Positions 1 through 9,745 of a DNA stretch of 64,000 bases are shown here, one piece after another; the stretch's first letter is position 1; each line of letters begins with the position of its first letter. The notes beneath the pieces are model-generated. The model was not told the DNA's origin. It did not search any database and saw nothing but the letters and a program-made list of their open reading frames with translations. Source of the stretch: CAYWXV01 sp964462535 (lineage in GTDB: Bacteria; Bacteroidota; Ignavibacteria; OLB7); assembly GCA_964462535.1 (NCBI GenBank), contig CAYWXV010000002.1, positions 1 to 64,000 of the forward strand. The letters are read 5' to 3'. Made by a program: the position numbers and the translations under genes.

Positions 1-71
1 GCGGGAGACGGGGATCGAACCCGCGACGTCAAGCTTGGGAAGCTTGCATTCTACCACTGAATTACTCCCGC
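1..71 (-). tRNA. tRNA-Gly (anticodon CCC)
   Basis: Reading the minus strand gives a complete cloverleaf. The acceptor stem pairs GCGGGAG with CTCCCGC, the D stem pairs ATTC with GAAT, the anticodon stem CAAGC/GCTTG encloses the loop TTCCCAA (anticodon CCC, decoding GGG), and the T arm carries the canonical TTCGATC loop. CCA is not encoded. It lies at the window edge and is divergent from the metallo-hydrolase gene at 182. A promoter-like TTG-N21-TACATTGC lies just upstream at 107-138. Confidence 0.95.
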
Positions 72-106
72 ACTCTCTCCCATCAGGCGTTGGCCATCCG
101 GGGGGC

Positions 107-138
107 GCAATGTAGCGAAACGGAAACTCCTTACGCAA
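107..138 (-). promoter_or_regulatory. Putative promoter of tRNA-Gly
   Basis: On the minus strand, TTG (136-138) is separated by 21 nt from TACATTGC (107-114). This fits the Bacteroidota arrangement TTG-N19-21-TAnnTTTG except at the end of the -7 element. It lies about 36 nt upstream of the mature tRNA 5' end. The call rests on motif matching only. Confidence 0.45.
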
Positions 139-181
139 TCCCCGACCATCGTTTTTCTTCACCGAACAAGCCAGTGCATCC

Positions 182-1582
182 ATGACGATTGAATTCCTCG
201 GAGCAGCCGGGACCGTAACCGGATCGATGCACCTCATCACAACCGACGATGGAAGCCGCATCCTCCTTGATTGTGGCCTCTATCAGGGGCGCCGAGAGGA
301 GGCGTACCAGATCAATCGGAACCTCCCCGTCTCTCCGACCGAGCTGGATGCCGTCATCCTGTCACACGCGCACATCGATCACTCGGGGAATCTCCCCTCA
401 TTGGTCAAGGGAGACCGCGACGAGCGGTACCGGGGACCGATCTTCGCAACCAACGCCACACGCGATCTCTGTTCGATCATGCTCCCCGACTCGGCAGAGA
501 TACAGGAGTCGGACGTCGCGTGGTTGCGGCGGCATGGCAAGGAGCCACGGGACCCCCTCTACACTGTGGAAGACGCCCTCCGCGCTCTCAACAGATTTCG
601 ATCCATTCCCTACGGGCAGGAATTCCAGGTAGTCCCCGGTGTGACTGCTTCATTTCACGATGCGGGGCACATTCTTGGATCGGCGCTGGTCGTTCTTGAA
701 ATCGATCGAGCCGACGGCACGACAACGCGCCTGTGCTTTACTGGTGACCTGGGGCGGCCGGGACGCCCGATCCTGAGGGATCCGGTACCCGTGGGGGATG
801 TCGACATCCTTATCTCTGAATCGACATATGGAGGGCGGCGACACGCGAGCTATCCTGACCTGATGGAGGACCTGCGACGGACGATCATCGAGGTGATGGA
901 ACGGGGTGGGCGCGTCATCATTCCGGCCTTTGCCGTCGGGCGCACGCAGGATATCGTCTATCTGCTAAATGTCCTGTTTGAAGAAGGAAGACTGCCGCGC
1001 GTTCCGATTTATGTCGATTCGCCCCTGGCAATGAGCGCAACGGACATCTTCCGCATCCATCCAGAGTGCTTCAATGACCGGGTGCGGAACGTAATGGCGA
1101 CCGACCCCGATCCGTTCGGCTTCACGGGCCTCACGTTCATTCGGAGCGTTGACGAATCAAAGCAGCTCAACTGGTCGCGGCACCCTTGCGTGATTATCGC
1201 GGCGAGTGGAATGATGGAGGCTGGGCGAGTCGTGCATCACCTGATGCACTCAATCGAGGATCCGCGCAACCTCATTCTCGTTGTGGGATTCCAGGCCGAG
1301 CATACGCTTGGACGACGCATTGTAGAACGTCACGAGCGCGTCTCAATCATGGGGGAGCAGTTCACCTTGAAGGCCGAAGTGAGAACCATCAACGGACTGT
1401 CGGCACACGCGGATGGCCAGGAACTGGTCGATTACATCTCGGCAATGAACCGGGATCGATTGAAGAAGATCTTCCTTGTACACGGTGAACCGGAGGCCGC
1501 GGCGCACCTCCGCGACGATCTTATCGGTGTTGGTTTTCGTGACGTAACGATTCCCCAACGCTACGACAAGGTGACCCTTTGA
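182..1582 (+). CDS. MBL-fold, beta-CASP RNA metallo-hydrolase
   Basis: This 466-residue protein is a full-length metallo-beta-lactamase-fold hydrolase of the beta-CASP/YSH1-like family, whose members cleave RNA using two bound metal ions. The metal-binding motif H62-A-H64-I-D66-H67 is visible, preceded by the typical N-terminal strand (IEFLGAAGTVTGSMHL). A further metal ligand lies in the HDAGHILGSA region, and the C-terminal GLSAHAD motif is characteristic of the RNA-processing branch. The start ATG has no clear Shine-Dalgarno. The stop overlaps the next start by 4 nt (TTGA), so it is probably co-transcribed with the Nudix gene. The exact RNA substrate cannot be told from sequence. Confidence 0.92.
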   Translation: MTIEFLGAAGTVTGSMHLITTDDGSRILLDCGLYQGRREEAYQINRNLPVSPTELDAVILSHAHIDHSGNLPSLVKGDRDERYRGPIFATNATRDLCSIMLPDSAEIQESDVAWLRRHGKEPRDPLYTVEDALRALNRFRSIPYGQEFQVVPGVTASFHDAGHILGSALVVLEIDRADGTTTRLCFTGDLGRPGRPILRDPVPVGDVDILISESTYGGRRHASYPDLMEDLRRTIIEVMERGGRVIIPAFAVGRTQDIVYLLNVLFEEGRLPRVPIYVDSPLAMSATDIFRIHPECFNDRVRNVMATDPDPFGFTGLTFIRSVDESKQLNWSRHPCVIIAASGMMEAGRVVHHLMHSIEDPRNLILVVGFQAEHTLGRRIVERHERVSIMGEQFTLKAEVRTINGLSAHADGQELVDYISAMNRDRLKKIFLVHGEPEAAAHLRDDLIGVGFRDVTIPQRYDKVTL

Positions 1583-1998
1583 CGGGTGACATTCCGGTCG
1601 TCGTGGGACTGCTTTGCCGGGCAGATGGGACCATTCTTGTCTGCCAGAGATCAGCCGGGAAGCCATATCCCCTCGAGTGGGAGTTCCCAGGGGGAAAGGT
1701 GGAGCCCGGCGAAGAACCCGAGGGGGCATTACGACGTGAACTGCGCGAGGAACTGGGAATTGATTGCGACGTCGGTCGTCAACTGCACGTTGAGCGTGCC
1801 GACTACTCGGATGGGCGGACGTATCACGTGGCCTATTATCAGATTGAAGTATGGCGTGGTGAAATCGTCAATCGCGAATTCCATGACGTTCAGTGGGTTC
1901 AGGCCTCGGACCTGGATCGTCTCGCGATGTTGCAGGGGAGTCGGCACGTTGTAGAGTTGATAGTCTCTGTTGGCGTTGACGGCCTCCCAGTCAGATAG
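1579..1998 (+). CDS. mutT: Nudix hydrolase, MutT-like (8-oxo-dGTP diphosphatase)
   Basis: The 139-residue product contains a perfect Nudix box, G-x5-E-x7-REL-x-EE-x-G-I, at about residues 39-61, which binds the divalent cation used to hydrolyse nucleoside diphosphate-X bonds. Length and the WEFPGGK lead-in match the MutT/8-oxo-dGTPase subgroup, which cleans the nucleotide pool of oxidised dGTP; other Nudix substrates cannot be excluded. The start is TTG, overlapping the upstream stop as TTGA, which indicates translational coupling to the beta-CASP hydrolase. I see no terminator in the 140 nt that follow. Confidence 0.88.
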   Translation: MTGDIPVVVGLLCRADGTILVCQRSAGKPYPLEWEFPGGKVEPGEEPEGALRRELREELGIDCDVGRQLHVERADYSDGRTYHVAYYQIEVWRGEIVNREFHDVQWVQASDLDRLAMLQGSRHVVELIVSVGVDGLPVR

Positions 1999-2139
1999 TG
2001 TGGCTCGGGCATCAAACCAACCGGGCCGCGGGGAGTCTCTTCCACCACAATCTCTGTCACCGATGTTGATGTGAGCTGGCGACCAACGCCGTTACACTAT
2101 CGCGGACGCCCGATCGGTCGTTAAGAGGAAGAGACTCCG

Positions 2140-2499
2140 ATGAAACTTGAACGAACCACATACCAACGGGCACGCGCGGTTGCGACACTGGCAACAGTGG
2201 TTGCAGCCATTGTCATTGCAGTGGGTTTTGTGGAGGGCGTCCCGCAGGACAACATCGGAAGGTCGCACGCTATGACACAGGTCGTCTCCAGTCTCTACTC
2301 GAACGACGATGTGCTTGATTTCTGCTACCGCGTGGCTCTCCTCCCGGGCGTGACCGGCACCAGCGTCGTGCAGTTTGACGAGGGGGCAGCGACGGCAACC
2401 ATCGTGATCTATTACGAGCCGTCGGTGGTCACCTCGACCCAGCTTCGCGTCTTCATGAAGAACAACCGGATCTTCTTCACGTCGGAGCGCAAGGCGTAG
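2140..2499 (+). CDS. Small membrane-anchored protein with HMA-like domain, function unknown
   Basis: A 119-residue protein whose N-terminus (about residues 12-32) is a hydrophobic segment likely to act as a signal anchor. The rest, from about residue 45, reads like a ferredoxin-like beta-alpha-beta fold: a helix ending in LPGV, then strands FDEGAATATIVIYY and a second helix. This resembles heavy-metal-associated domains, but the metal-binding CxxC is absent, so metal transport is not supported. AGAGGA about 11 nt upstream supports the ATG. It is convergent with porU, with only 11 nt between them. Family unrecognised. Confidence 0.65.
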   Translation: MKLERTTYQRARAVATLATVVAAIVIAVGFVEGVPQDNIGRSHAMTQVVSSLYSNDDVLDFCYRVALLPGVTGTSVVQFDEGAATATIVIYYEPSVVTSTQLRVFMKNNRIFFTSERKA

Positions 2500-2510
2500 C
2501 CGAGCGCCAC

Positions 2511-5500
2511 CTATCGTACCACCGCAAGCTTCTCGATCGTCTCAATTGTTCTCGTTCCGTCCGTGACACGGATTCGGTAGAAGTAGACGCCGTTCGCCAG
2601 TTCGTCACCATCGGCATCCCTCCCATCCCAATCGACGTGGTTGAATCCGACGCGGAGGTCACTCGCCACCAGAGGTATCGACTTGATCTTCCTTCCGGTG
2701 ATTGTGAAGATGTCAATCACACCCTCCGTTGGACGTGTTGCCCCGCCAAGCATGAATGTGAACGTCGTTGCGCGTGGGAACGGGTTGGGCCAGTTCACCA
2801 CGTTGCGAATTCGTAAGTCACTCTCTACGTAAAACGTGATGAAGTCCGTCGAATCTATGTTCCCGGATGCGTCCCGAACCCTTGCCCAGATTCCGTGCTC
2901 TCCATCCTCCAATCCCTGCTGGGGTCGATAGAAAAAGCTCGCCCGATGATCACCATTCCCAACGACCACCCATCTTGATCCCGGAGTTCCCGCATCGATT
3001 CTGTCGTAGTCGAGGAACACACGATCGATGACCATCGATGAATCGAGTGGAAGGCTCGAGTTATCGAAGAAGCGCACCTCGAACTCCGCCGTCGGGAGAA
3101 CGAAGTCCCCAGGCATCAGTCGCTCCCCATCCGCATAGATCACGATGTTTGGATCGGATCTGTCGGTGCCAATCCGCAGAATCCGCTGCACCGTGTTCGT
3201 GGTGAAGTAGGGTTCGACCGGTGCCTGCTCCGGATTCACCTCAAGACGAAACAGCCCGTCCGATGCAAAACCGCCGGTAGCAACAGGAATCGTGACGCGG
3301 ATGGAATCAAGCGGAGTGATCGCCGGGATGGTAATCGAGTCGAGCGTCTTCTCCCCAACCGCACCGATCTGGATCAACCGGACTCCTTGCGGACGCGATG
3401 CACCGGTGCGACTCAGGTTCACCACGCTTGCGTCGAATCGCGCTGGATCTCCTTGTAAAACGCTGTCCGGTACGAATCGTGCTGTTGAAGGAACAACGGC
3501 AAGCTCCGGTGTCGGATCGAAGTCAATCTTCAGTGACCTGATTCGTGTCGTCGTGTCCGCCGGGAAATCGGCTTCGACCTCGACGAACGGGTAGATGAGT
3601 GGATCCACCGCGCGCAAGTCTATATCGGTGGCGGCAGCAGTGCTTGTTACAGTATCGCGCCCGCCATCCCGCCGAATGCCCCGCACGCGAATCCTCACCT
3701 GCCCCAATCGTTCACCGTCAACCAGCAATCGCCGCCATTCACGAGCAGGGCCCGCGACGGGAGAGACGTATGATCCCTCGCGCGCGACAACGCGCAATGT
3801 GGTTGATGCGTAGGCCGGGTGCGTCAACCGATTGATCGAATCGATCGTGCTGTTGTTCCTCACTTCCACAACCTGGTCTGCCGGTATGCCCTTCCCTCCG
3901 ATCAAAGCGTAGGAATCGACTCGATCAACCAGAGAATCGATCATGTCAGTCGCCCCGAGTGAGCGGAGCCTTTCCTTAATCGCAGTTCCGCTGTCGCCCC
4001 AGAAGAAGGACGGGCCACTCGCAACCACGATCACGCGCTCGCCTGGCTTGATCGTGTCCACCATCTCGAGGAATCGATCGATGTCGTCGCGCCCAAGCTG
4101 AATCTGGGCGTAGAACGCGAACTGGCCGTAGGCCGTCGGACGGTCGTCGCCCGGTGGAAAGACCAGGACGTTCAATCCGTCCCAGCTGATCGTGAAGTAG
4201 TCGTTGCCGTCGATGACTGCTGCGATGCGCTTGCCGTTGAAATCGGCTTGCCCAATCGACATCACCTCCAACGGAACATCTCGATAGCCGGGACCAACGC
4301 CCGATCCGTCGTTGGCCAACCCGCGAATGGTACCGGCGCCTATCTGGTGCGCTCCTGTGACGGAGTACATTTCTGTGGACACGGGATCGACCGTGAACGT
4401 GCCGATGAACGGAAACAGCCGCGACACCCCTGTGTCGCCGGCAGTCGAGACGGCGCGCCACCAGAACTGGTTCGCCGAGCGGAGGCGCTGCGGAATCGTC
4501 ACGCGCCACGTCGTCGTGAGTTCGTCGATGCTCACGACACCAGTCTCCTCGCTGCTCACGCGGGACGCAGCCTCGAAGCGCGCCGTGGTATCCAACAGGA
4601 TCGCTGCCCCCCCTCCGGTCGGCGGATTGAGGAGTCTGATTTCGAGGTCATCGAACGACCGAACCTGACCGTATACCAGCGGCTCCAATGGGAGAGGTTG
4701 GTTCCCTCGCACACGAAGCACGATTGAGGTATCGTTGTCCCCTCGCCATGTCTCCTCGGCAAATCGACGGTCCGGGTCAATTGCGATCCGGATCGTGTAC
4801 TCGCCGGCCCCTGCAAGAAGAGGAAGACGAAAGCTGAGATCGAGCGCTCGACCGAATCGCTGGGCGTCGACTGTGTCACGCGCCTCCGTTCCCGTCCTGT
4901 CGACGATCGACGCAACGACGCGCACGGTCGAGTCACCAGGGAGCAGAAGTCGCCCGTAGTTGTGCAGGCGCACGCCGAGCCGAACGATCGTGTCCCCCGG
5001 AACCGGCTCCGTTCCGCGCTCCGAAAGTGGAACGATGTCGGTACACCCAAGCTCCACCGTGTTCCGCAATGCCAGCTTCATCGAGGGATCGCCGAGAAGC
5101 GTATACATCGCGAGTGAGTTTCGCGCCCGAATTCCATAGGGAGAATAGGGCCATACCTGCTCGAGGCCGGCAAACATCCCGTTGTATTTGGATGTCGTGA
5201 AAACCTCACCCAGGACACGCCGGCCGTCAATGGTAATCGCGCCGTACATCGTCGCTTTGAACGGCGCATCGACCTCGACGTATGAGTAACTGGTTCCACC
5301 AATTGCTCCCACCGCGCCGGTCCCCGGGGCGACAAGCCACTCCTCATTGCGGCCAGGCGCGTCGCGATCGGAAAACGTTCCCGTTGTACACGAGAATGTC
5401 CCAAGGACAAAGAGACGATCGGTGTTATCTACCTGACGTGGATAGCCGAAATCGAGGTCGTACACCTTTGACGCCCCGTGCCCGGAGAAGCTGGCGAAGA

Positions 5501-8351
5501 GAGCACCCTTCTCCATTTCAGCTCGGGCCCACGGTCCATCCTGCGCATCGGGGAGGGCAAGCTCGGCACTGGTGCGATAGACCATTGCCGTGTCGCCGCG
5601 GAAGAGTGGCGTCAGTACGTAGTCTTCCGCAAGTCGAAGGTCCTCGTCTCGATGGACCGATAGCTCGAACTGGCTGGCTCCCCCGCTGATAAAGAGGAAT
5701 CGATTCTGCCATTGGGCGGGTCGATAGGAGTCGTATGTAATCAGCTTGTCGACCATCCACCGCGCCTCCTCGGGTCTATTCGCGGGGAGGCGGCCAATCA
5801 GTTGGTGGAAGCGCATCGTCGAATCGCCCGGGGCAACGGTGAACATGTAATCAGATGCGGGGATACCGTAAATCGGGATGTAATCTGCATTGACGGTCCC
5901 GGCAACTCGATGAGCGGGATCAACCGTCGCATCACCCAACAGCACCACATAGAACGGCGCTGGAGCTGCCCAATTGGTATCGGCATACTGAATGAAGCGA
6001 CGCACTGCTGTGGGGGACTTCACACCATGGTTGAACTCGTCATATACAAGATCAACGTCGACTACATGGACGCGAAGCGAATCGTGCGATTGTCGCTGTT
6101 CGGCCAGTCGGTTGGCCTCCTGCCGGAAGGCAGCGTGGGTGATGATCAGGAGGTCGGCCTGATTCGTCGGAAGAGCAAGAGAGTCGCTGGCATGGTATCT
6201 GCCGTCAACACCGTTGCGCGAATCGACGAAGAAGACCTCACCCCATCCGCCATCCAGGGTCAGTTCACCCTCCCACACGTTGCCATGCGTGTCATCGGGG
6301 ACGAACGCTTCCATTGACACGCCACTGACGTTGCGATCTATCCGTTCGAACGCTTCCGCAGCGCCAGATGCATCCCCCTTCCTGGCCGCGAATACCCACG
6401 AGCTCTGAAACAACACGCCTGCTTCGATCTTCGTGCTGCCCAGAGCTGCCAACTCCGTCCTCAAATCTGACGGGAGGTCCGACGAACCGGCACCTATTGC
6501 AAATCCGGCGATCAGGTAATTGCCGCTTGCGACTCCACGAACGAAACTCGTTGCAGCAGCGAACCCCGACGGCTCGCGAAATGTTGGGAACCGACCTTCG
6601 CGAACGATCGCGCGCGTCGTCCCGTCAACTTCCACCATCATGATTCCCGCGTCGCTGCTCTCGAACCGACCATTGTCCCATTCAGCCACAAACGATGGCA
6701 GCGTGCGAAGCGCGGGCTCGAACTGGCGTGACGAAAGATGGAAGAGAACCCCCATCCTCGCTCGCTCGACAGGTGTTCGCGTTGTCGACGAAATCGCGTC
6801 CTCCGGACGTTGTCTGAAGCCGGGGATCGAGACGCGCTTTGTCCCTGGCGCTGGATTCACCAGTCGGGACGCTCCGCCGCTGGAGGAGGGTAGAAACTTT
6901 CCCCGCACCTCTATCCAATCCAGGTAGAACTCGCTCCGTCCGCTCCATTGCGCTGGATCGGGGGCATCGGGAGGAGCAACCGGCTCAACGATCAACTGAT
7001 TCGTGCCGTTGATCAAATAGTGCGACGGGACGGTGATCACGATCACGGTGTCACCGAATCGCTCAAAACCATGGACCCCGACGTCGGCGCCGTTGAGTAC
7101 GAGGCGGAAGTAGTGGGATGTGTCCGTGGCGCCAGCAAAACGGACACGAACCTCGGTGGTGCCGTAGTTCCAATAGAGAGGCGAGCAAGAAAACGTCAGG
7201 AACGACCGGCGCGGATAGACGACTCGTTCCCAATAGTATCCTTCGTTCTCCACGCGCTCTGTTACGTGGATCGTCGTGATGTCCCCACGGGGCTCCGGGT
7301 AGGACGCCCCCGGGAAGTAGATCGCCTCGGTCTCGATATGAACCAGGTCGTCGAAGCCGGTCAGTTGCGGCGCTGATCCGCTCCCGACCGTTCGACGGAG
7401 CGCTGCCCGTCCTCCTTCTCCGAGAACCGATAGGACATATGCATTCGTGTCCGTGGTAGCGTCGAAATACTGTTCCGGCTCTTCGGGTGGGTTACGGCGG
7501 GAGGCGAAGATCAACGTGTCGGATGCGCCGAACAGGCCGTCGTTATCAACATCCACAACATCAAAATCGACTGGTGACGTTCGATTCCTAAGGCGGAGAT
7601 CGGAGACTCGCACGTTCGTCAATTCGCCTCGAGAAATGCGCGAAACGTCCGCGCCCGAAACTGCCGCGACCCCGTCGTTGGGTGTGAGCAGCACGACGCT
7701 TCGCGACCCCATCCCCCAACCCCCCGCGCCCGCCAGAGAGCGCGCGGGCGGCTCGGCCATCCGCCACGACTCCGCGAGTTGATAGTTGTCTATGATCCCC
7801 TCGAGGGCCCCTCGTACCGATGAATGCTCCGTTGGCCCGGTCCCCCCCTTGACTCCCTTCCCCGACCTGCTCCACCGTACCGTCAACGTCGCGCTCCGCG
7901 GATACTCAACGAATGACCCCAGCCTTCTACCACAGAGATATCTGACGGTCACCAGCCTGTAGCCTCTCAAGTGGCCCGACTCAACTACAACCACTCCCGG
8001 GACCGTCGTCGCACCGATCGGCACTTCCTTCACGGTGTTCGATCGCAGCGTGTCTAATCCGCGCACATCCGCCTCCGCTCGAAGAGCGAAAGCGTCGTGC
8101 GGTACGGCCAGGGTAAATGTCAGGAGGGGAAGCCCTGTTTGTGGATCGATGGACCTACGGGAGGCGAGGGACGGTGAGAAGGAACCGCCCGCCTGAATAC
8201 GGGGCATCGTGATGGTCATCCTCGTGGAGCCATCGGTCGCAATCTCGAAACCAGACGCGTGCCGTTGCGCTCGGGCGACACCAACAAGCGCAAGCCCCCA
8301 AACAAGGAGTCCCAGAAGTCGACCGACGTGCAAACCGAGGGGAATCTTCAT
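2511..8351 (-). CDS. porU: Type IX secretion system sortase PorU, long form (C25 peptidase)
   Basis: About 1946 residues. PorU is the surface transpeptidase that removes the C-terminal sorting domain of type IX cargo and attaches the cargo to lipopolysaccharide. The gingipain-type (C25) catalytic domain is mid-protein: His about residue 958 in FSGHGA and Cys about residue 988 in TFSCTTG. The last ~95 residues (VVNWPNPFPRATTF ... ANGVYFYRIRV) form a FlgD-like/type IX sorting domain. I start at 8351 (MKIPLGLHVGRLLGL), which gives a signal peptide and GGAA upstream; the open frame runs to 8582, but that extension overlaps the ligase gene. It is far longer than the ~1150-residue Porphyromonas PorU because of extra beta-rich modules after the catalytic core. 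It is the last gene of the polysaccharide operon. Confidence 0.88.
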   Translation of the reverse strand: MKIPLGLHVGRLLGLLVWGLALVGVARAQRHASGFEIATDGSTRMTITMPRIQAGGSFSPSLASRRSIDPQTGLPLLTFTLAVPHDAFALRAEADVRGLDTLRSNTVKEVPIGATTVPGVVVVESGHLRGYRLVTVRYLCGRRLGSFVEYPRSATLTVRWSRSGKGVKGGTGPTEHSSVRGALEGIIDNYQLAESWRMAEPPARSLAGAGGWGMGSRSVVLLTPNDGVAAVSGADVSRISRGELTNVRVSDLRLRNRTSPVDFDVVDVDNDGLFGASDTLIFASRRNPPEEPEQYFDATTDTNAYVLSVLGEGGRAALRRTVGSGSAPQLTGFDDLVHIETEAIYFPGASYPEPRGDITTIHVTERVENEGYYWERVVYPRRSFLTFSCSPLYWNYGTTEVRVRFAGATDTSHYFRLVLNGADVGVHGFERFGDTVIVITVPSHYLINGTNQLIVEPVAPPDAPDPAQWSGRSEFYLDWIEVRGKFLPSSSGGASRLVNPAPGTKRVSIPGFRQRPEDAISSTTRTPVERARMGVLFHLSSRQFEPALRTLPSFVAEWDNGRFESSDAGIMMVEVDGTTRAIVREGRFPTFREPSGFAAATSFVRGVASGNYLIAGFAIGAGSSDLPSDLRTELAALGSTKIEAGVLFQSSWVFAARKGDASGAAEAFERIDRNVSGVSMEAFVPDDTHGNVWEGELTLDGGWGEVFFVDSRNGVDGRYHASDSLALPTNQADLLIITHAAFRQEANRLAEQRQSHDSLRVHVVDVDLVYDEFNHGVKSPTAVRRFIQYADTNWAAPAPFYVVLLGDATVDPAHRVAGTVNADYIPIYGIPASDYMFTVAPGDSTMRFHQLIGRLPANRPEEARWMVDKLITYDSYRPAQWQNRFLFISGGASQFELSVHRDEDLRLAEDYVLTPLFRGDTAMVYRTSAELALPDAQDGPWARAEMEKGALFASFSGHGASKVYDLDFGYPRQVDNTDRLFVLGTFSCTTGTFSDRDAPGRNEEWLVAPGTGAVGAIGGTSYSYVEVDAPFKATMYGAITIDGRRVLGEVFTTSKYNGMFAGLEQVWPYSPYGIRARNSLAMYTLLGDPSMKLALRNTVELGCTDIVPLSERGTEPVPGDTIVRLGVRLHNYGRLLLPGDSTVRVVASIVDRTGTEARDTVDAQRFGRALDLSFRLPLLAGAGEYTIRIAIDPDRRFAEETWRGDNDTSIVLRVRGNQPLPLEPLVYGQVRSFDDLEIRLLNPPTGGGAAILLDTTARFEAASRVSSEETGVVSIDELTTTWRVTIPQRLRSANQFWWRAVSTAGDTGVSRLFPFIGTFTVDPVSTEMYSVTGAHQIGAGTIRGLANDGSGVGPGYRDVPLEVMSIGQADFNGKRIAAVIDGNDYFTISWDGLNVLVFPPGDDRPTAYGQFAFYAQIQLGRDDIDRFLEMVDTIKPGERVIVVASGPSFFWGDSGTAIKERLRSLGATDMIDSLVDRVDSYALIGGKGIPADQVVEVRNNSTIDSINRLTHPAYASTTLRVVAREGSYVSPVAGPAREWRRLLVDGERLGQVRIRVRGIRRDGGRDTVTSTAAATDIDLRAVDPLIYPFVEVEADFPADTTTRIRSLKIDFDPTPELAVVPSTARFVPDSVLQGDPARFDASVVNLSRTGASRPQGVRLIQIGAVGEKTLDSITIPAITPLDSIRVTIPVATGGFASDGLFRLEVNPEQAPVEPYFTTNTVQRILRIGTDRSDPNIVIYADGERLMPGDFVLPTAEFEVRFFDNSSLPLDSSMVIDRVFLDYDRIDAGTPGSRWVVVGNGDHRASFFYRPQQGLEDGEHGIWARVRDASGNIDSTDFITFYVESDLRIRNVVNWPNPFPRATTFTFMLGGATRPTEGVIDIFTITGRKIKSIPLVASDLRVGFNHVDWDGRDADGDELANGVYFYRIRVTDGTRTIETIEKLAVVR

Positions 8352-8386
8352 CACGATTTCCAAAATGAGGCCCGACCCCGTCCGAG

Positions 8387-9745
8387 TCAAGGGGTTTGGA
8401 GTGCTCCAACTTCGTCGGCGGTCGTCATCGGGGGGCTGTCCGCCCCTCTCGCGTTTCGTAGTGCCCCCGGAAGGAGAGATGTCATCGCCAGAAGAAAGGG
8501 AAAGAACGTCTGCATATGGTCCGTGGTAATGGGACTTGTCACGCCGGCGATGATCACGGAGATCGTACACGAGTAGAGCCACAACGCGATGAACCTCTCA
8601 AGCCGCGTCCGGGCCCCCTTCACCGTCCGGTGATGAGTTCGGACAAGGACCACTAGGAAGCCTATCCATGTGACAAGCCCAAGCAGCCCCGCCCTCCAGG
8701 CGACGTAGAGGTAGGTGTTATGTGGTGTGACGTCACTGACCATTTCAAATTCCAGCATCGTGTAGTTCTGCCACCGTTGCCCGTACGGCCAGCCAAACAA
8801 CGGCTTCTCCTGAATTGCCCGGGCGATATTGTAGACCTCGATCAGGCGATATGCGGTCGACCCCTCACTGGATGGGTTCGATATTGAACTCATTCGATCC
8901 AGGAATTGATCGCGCCCCGAAAGAAAGGCTGCGGCAAGTACGCCGGCAACGACGAGTGGTATGGTCGCATAGAGGCGACTACGTTCGTCGCGGCGCAGAT
9001 AGAAACCAATCACAATAAGTGATGCGGCTACCCCCAGAATGAACGACCTGCGTGTGGAGTTCGTGAAGGTGAAGAGTACGATTGGGAACGCCAGAAAGAG
9101 GGCGCGGCGGAAGTGACTGTAGAGTCTATCACCGTTTGAAGGGATAAACCATGCAAGAAGCGCCCCCATTATCATAAGCGCGAGCAGAGCGCCATCGCGC
9201 CAGCCGCTGAGCAATCCCCATCGCAGCCCTACGGTTCCGAAGATCGCCAACCCCTCAATGGCTTTGTAGATACCGACTGCGATCAGCAACCATCCCATCA
9301 TGGCCACCTCCTTCCTCCGGAACATGTGGACGTAGAGGAAGAAACAGAGAACGAGTACAGGCATGCCGTTCAGCTCCAGCGGGAACCGGAGTCCGTTCTC
9401 GGTGATGAGCATGTGAACGAACGGATACACGCAGAGAACAATTCCGATCAAGAGCATCGGAATAGTGATTGGCGTGCGGTTCAGGTAGGGATTCCTGGCG
9501 GCAAGTCGGCGGATGATCTCGAGAAAAAGAACGACGATCACAGCAATCTCGACCCCGCTGAACGCGCTCCCGATCACGTTCTCCATAAATGAAACCGTGA
9601 AGGGTGACAGGTTATCCTGGCGCGCTCCATATCCAAGAATCACGATCAACAGCAGCAGCTGGATGGTTCGAATCGGATCCTTCAGGCTGTTCCGCCATGC
9701 AGCCGCAGGTCGCGTGAATCGCGATATCGAAAGGGTCGCGCTCAC
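8387..9745 (-). CDS. O-antigen ligase / Wzy-type polymerase family membrane protein
   Basis: A multi-spanning membrane protein of about 452 residues with ten or more hydrophobic segments and a long periplasmic loop ending in the family pattern (IQEKPLFGWPYGQRWQNY ... VTPHNTYLYVAWRAGLLGL). Members ligate O-antigen to lipid A core or polymerise repeat units; sequence alone does not separate the two. I choose GTG at 9745: it overlaps the glycosyltransferase stop as GTGA and has GGAGG 8 nt upstream. An ATG 24 nt earlier lies in the same frame but lacks such a site. Followed after 35 nt by porU. Confidence 0.85.
   Translation of the reverse strand: MSATLSISRFTRPAAAWRNSLKDPIRTIQLLLLIVILGYGARQDNLSPFTVSFMENVIGSAFSGVEIAVIVVLFLEIIRRLAARNPYLNRTPITIPMLLIGIVLCVYPFVHMLITENGLRFPLELNGMPVLVLCFFLYVHMFRRKEVAMMGWLLIAVGIYKAIEGLAIFGTVGLRWGLLSGWRDGALLALMIMGALLAWFIPSNGDRLYSHFRRALFLAFPIVLFTFTNSTRRSFILGVAASLIVIGFYLRRDERSRLYATIPLVVAGVLAAAFLSGRDQFLDRMSSISNPSSEGSTAYRLIEVYNIARAIQEKPLFGWPYGQRWQNYTMLEFEMVSDVTPHNTYLYVAWRAGLLGLVTWIGFLVVLVRTHHRTVKGARTRLERFIALWLYSCTISVIIAGVTSPITTDHMQTFFPFLLAMTSLLPGALRNARGADSPPMTTADEVGALQTP

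Noticed and set aside
5712..6317. Plus-strand open frame of 201 residues within porU
   Set aside because: Shadow of the long porU frame; no domain or ribosome-binding site.
8352..8582. N-terminal extension of PorU to 8582
   Set aside because: It overlaps the ligase gene, has no secretion signal, and the internal ATG at 8351 begins a proper signal peptide.
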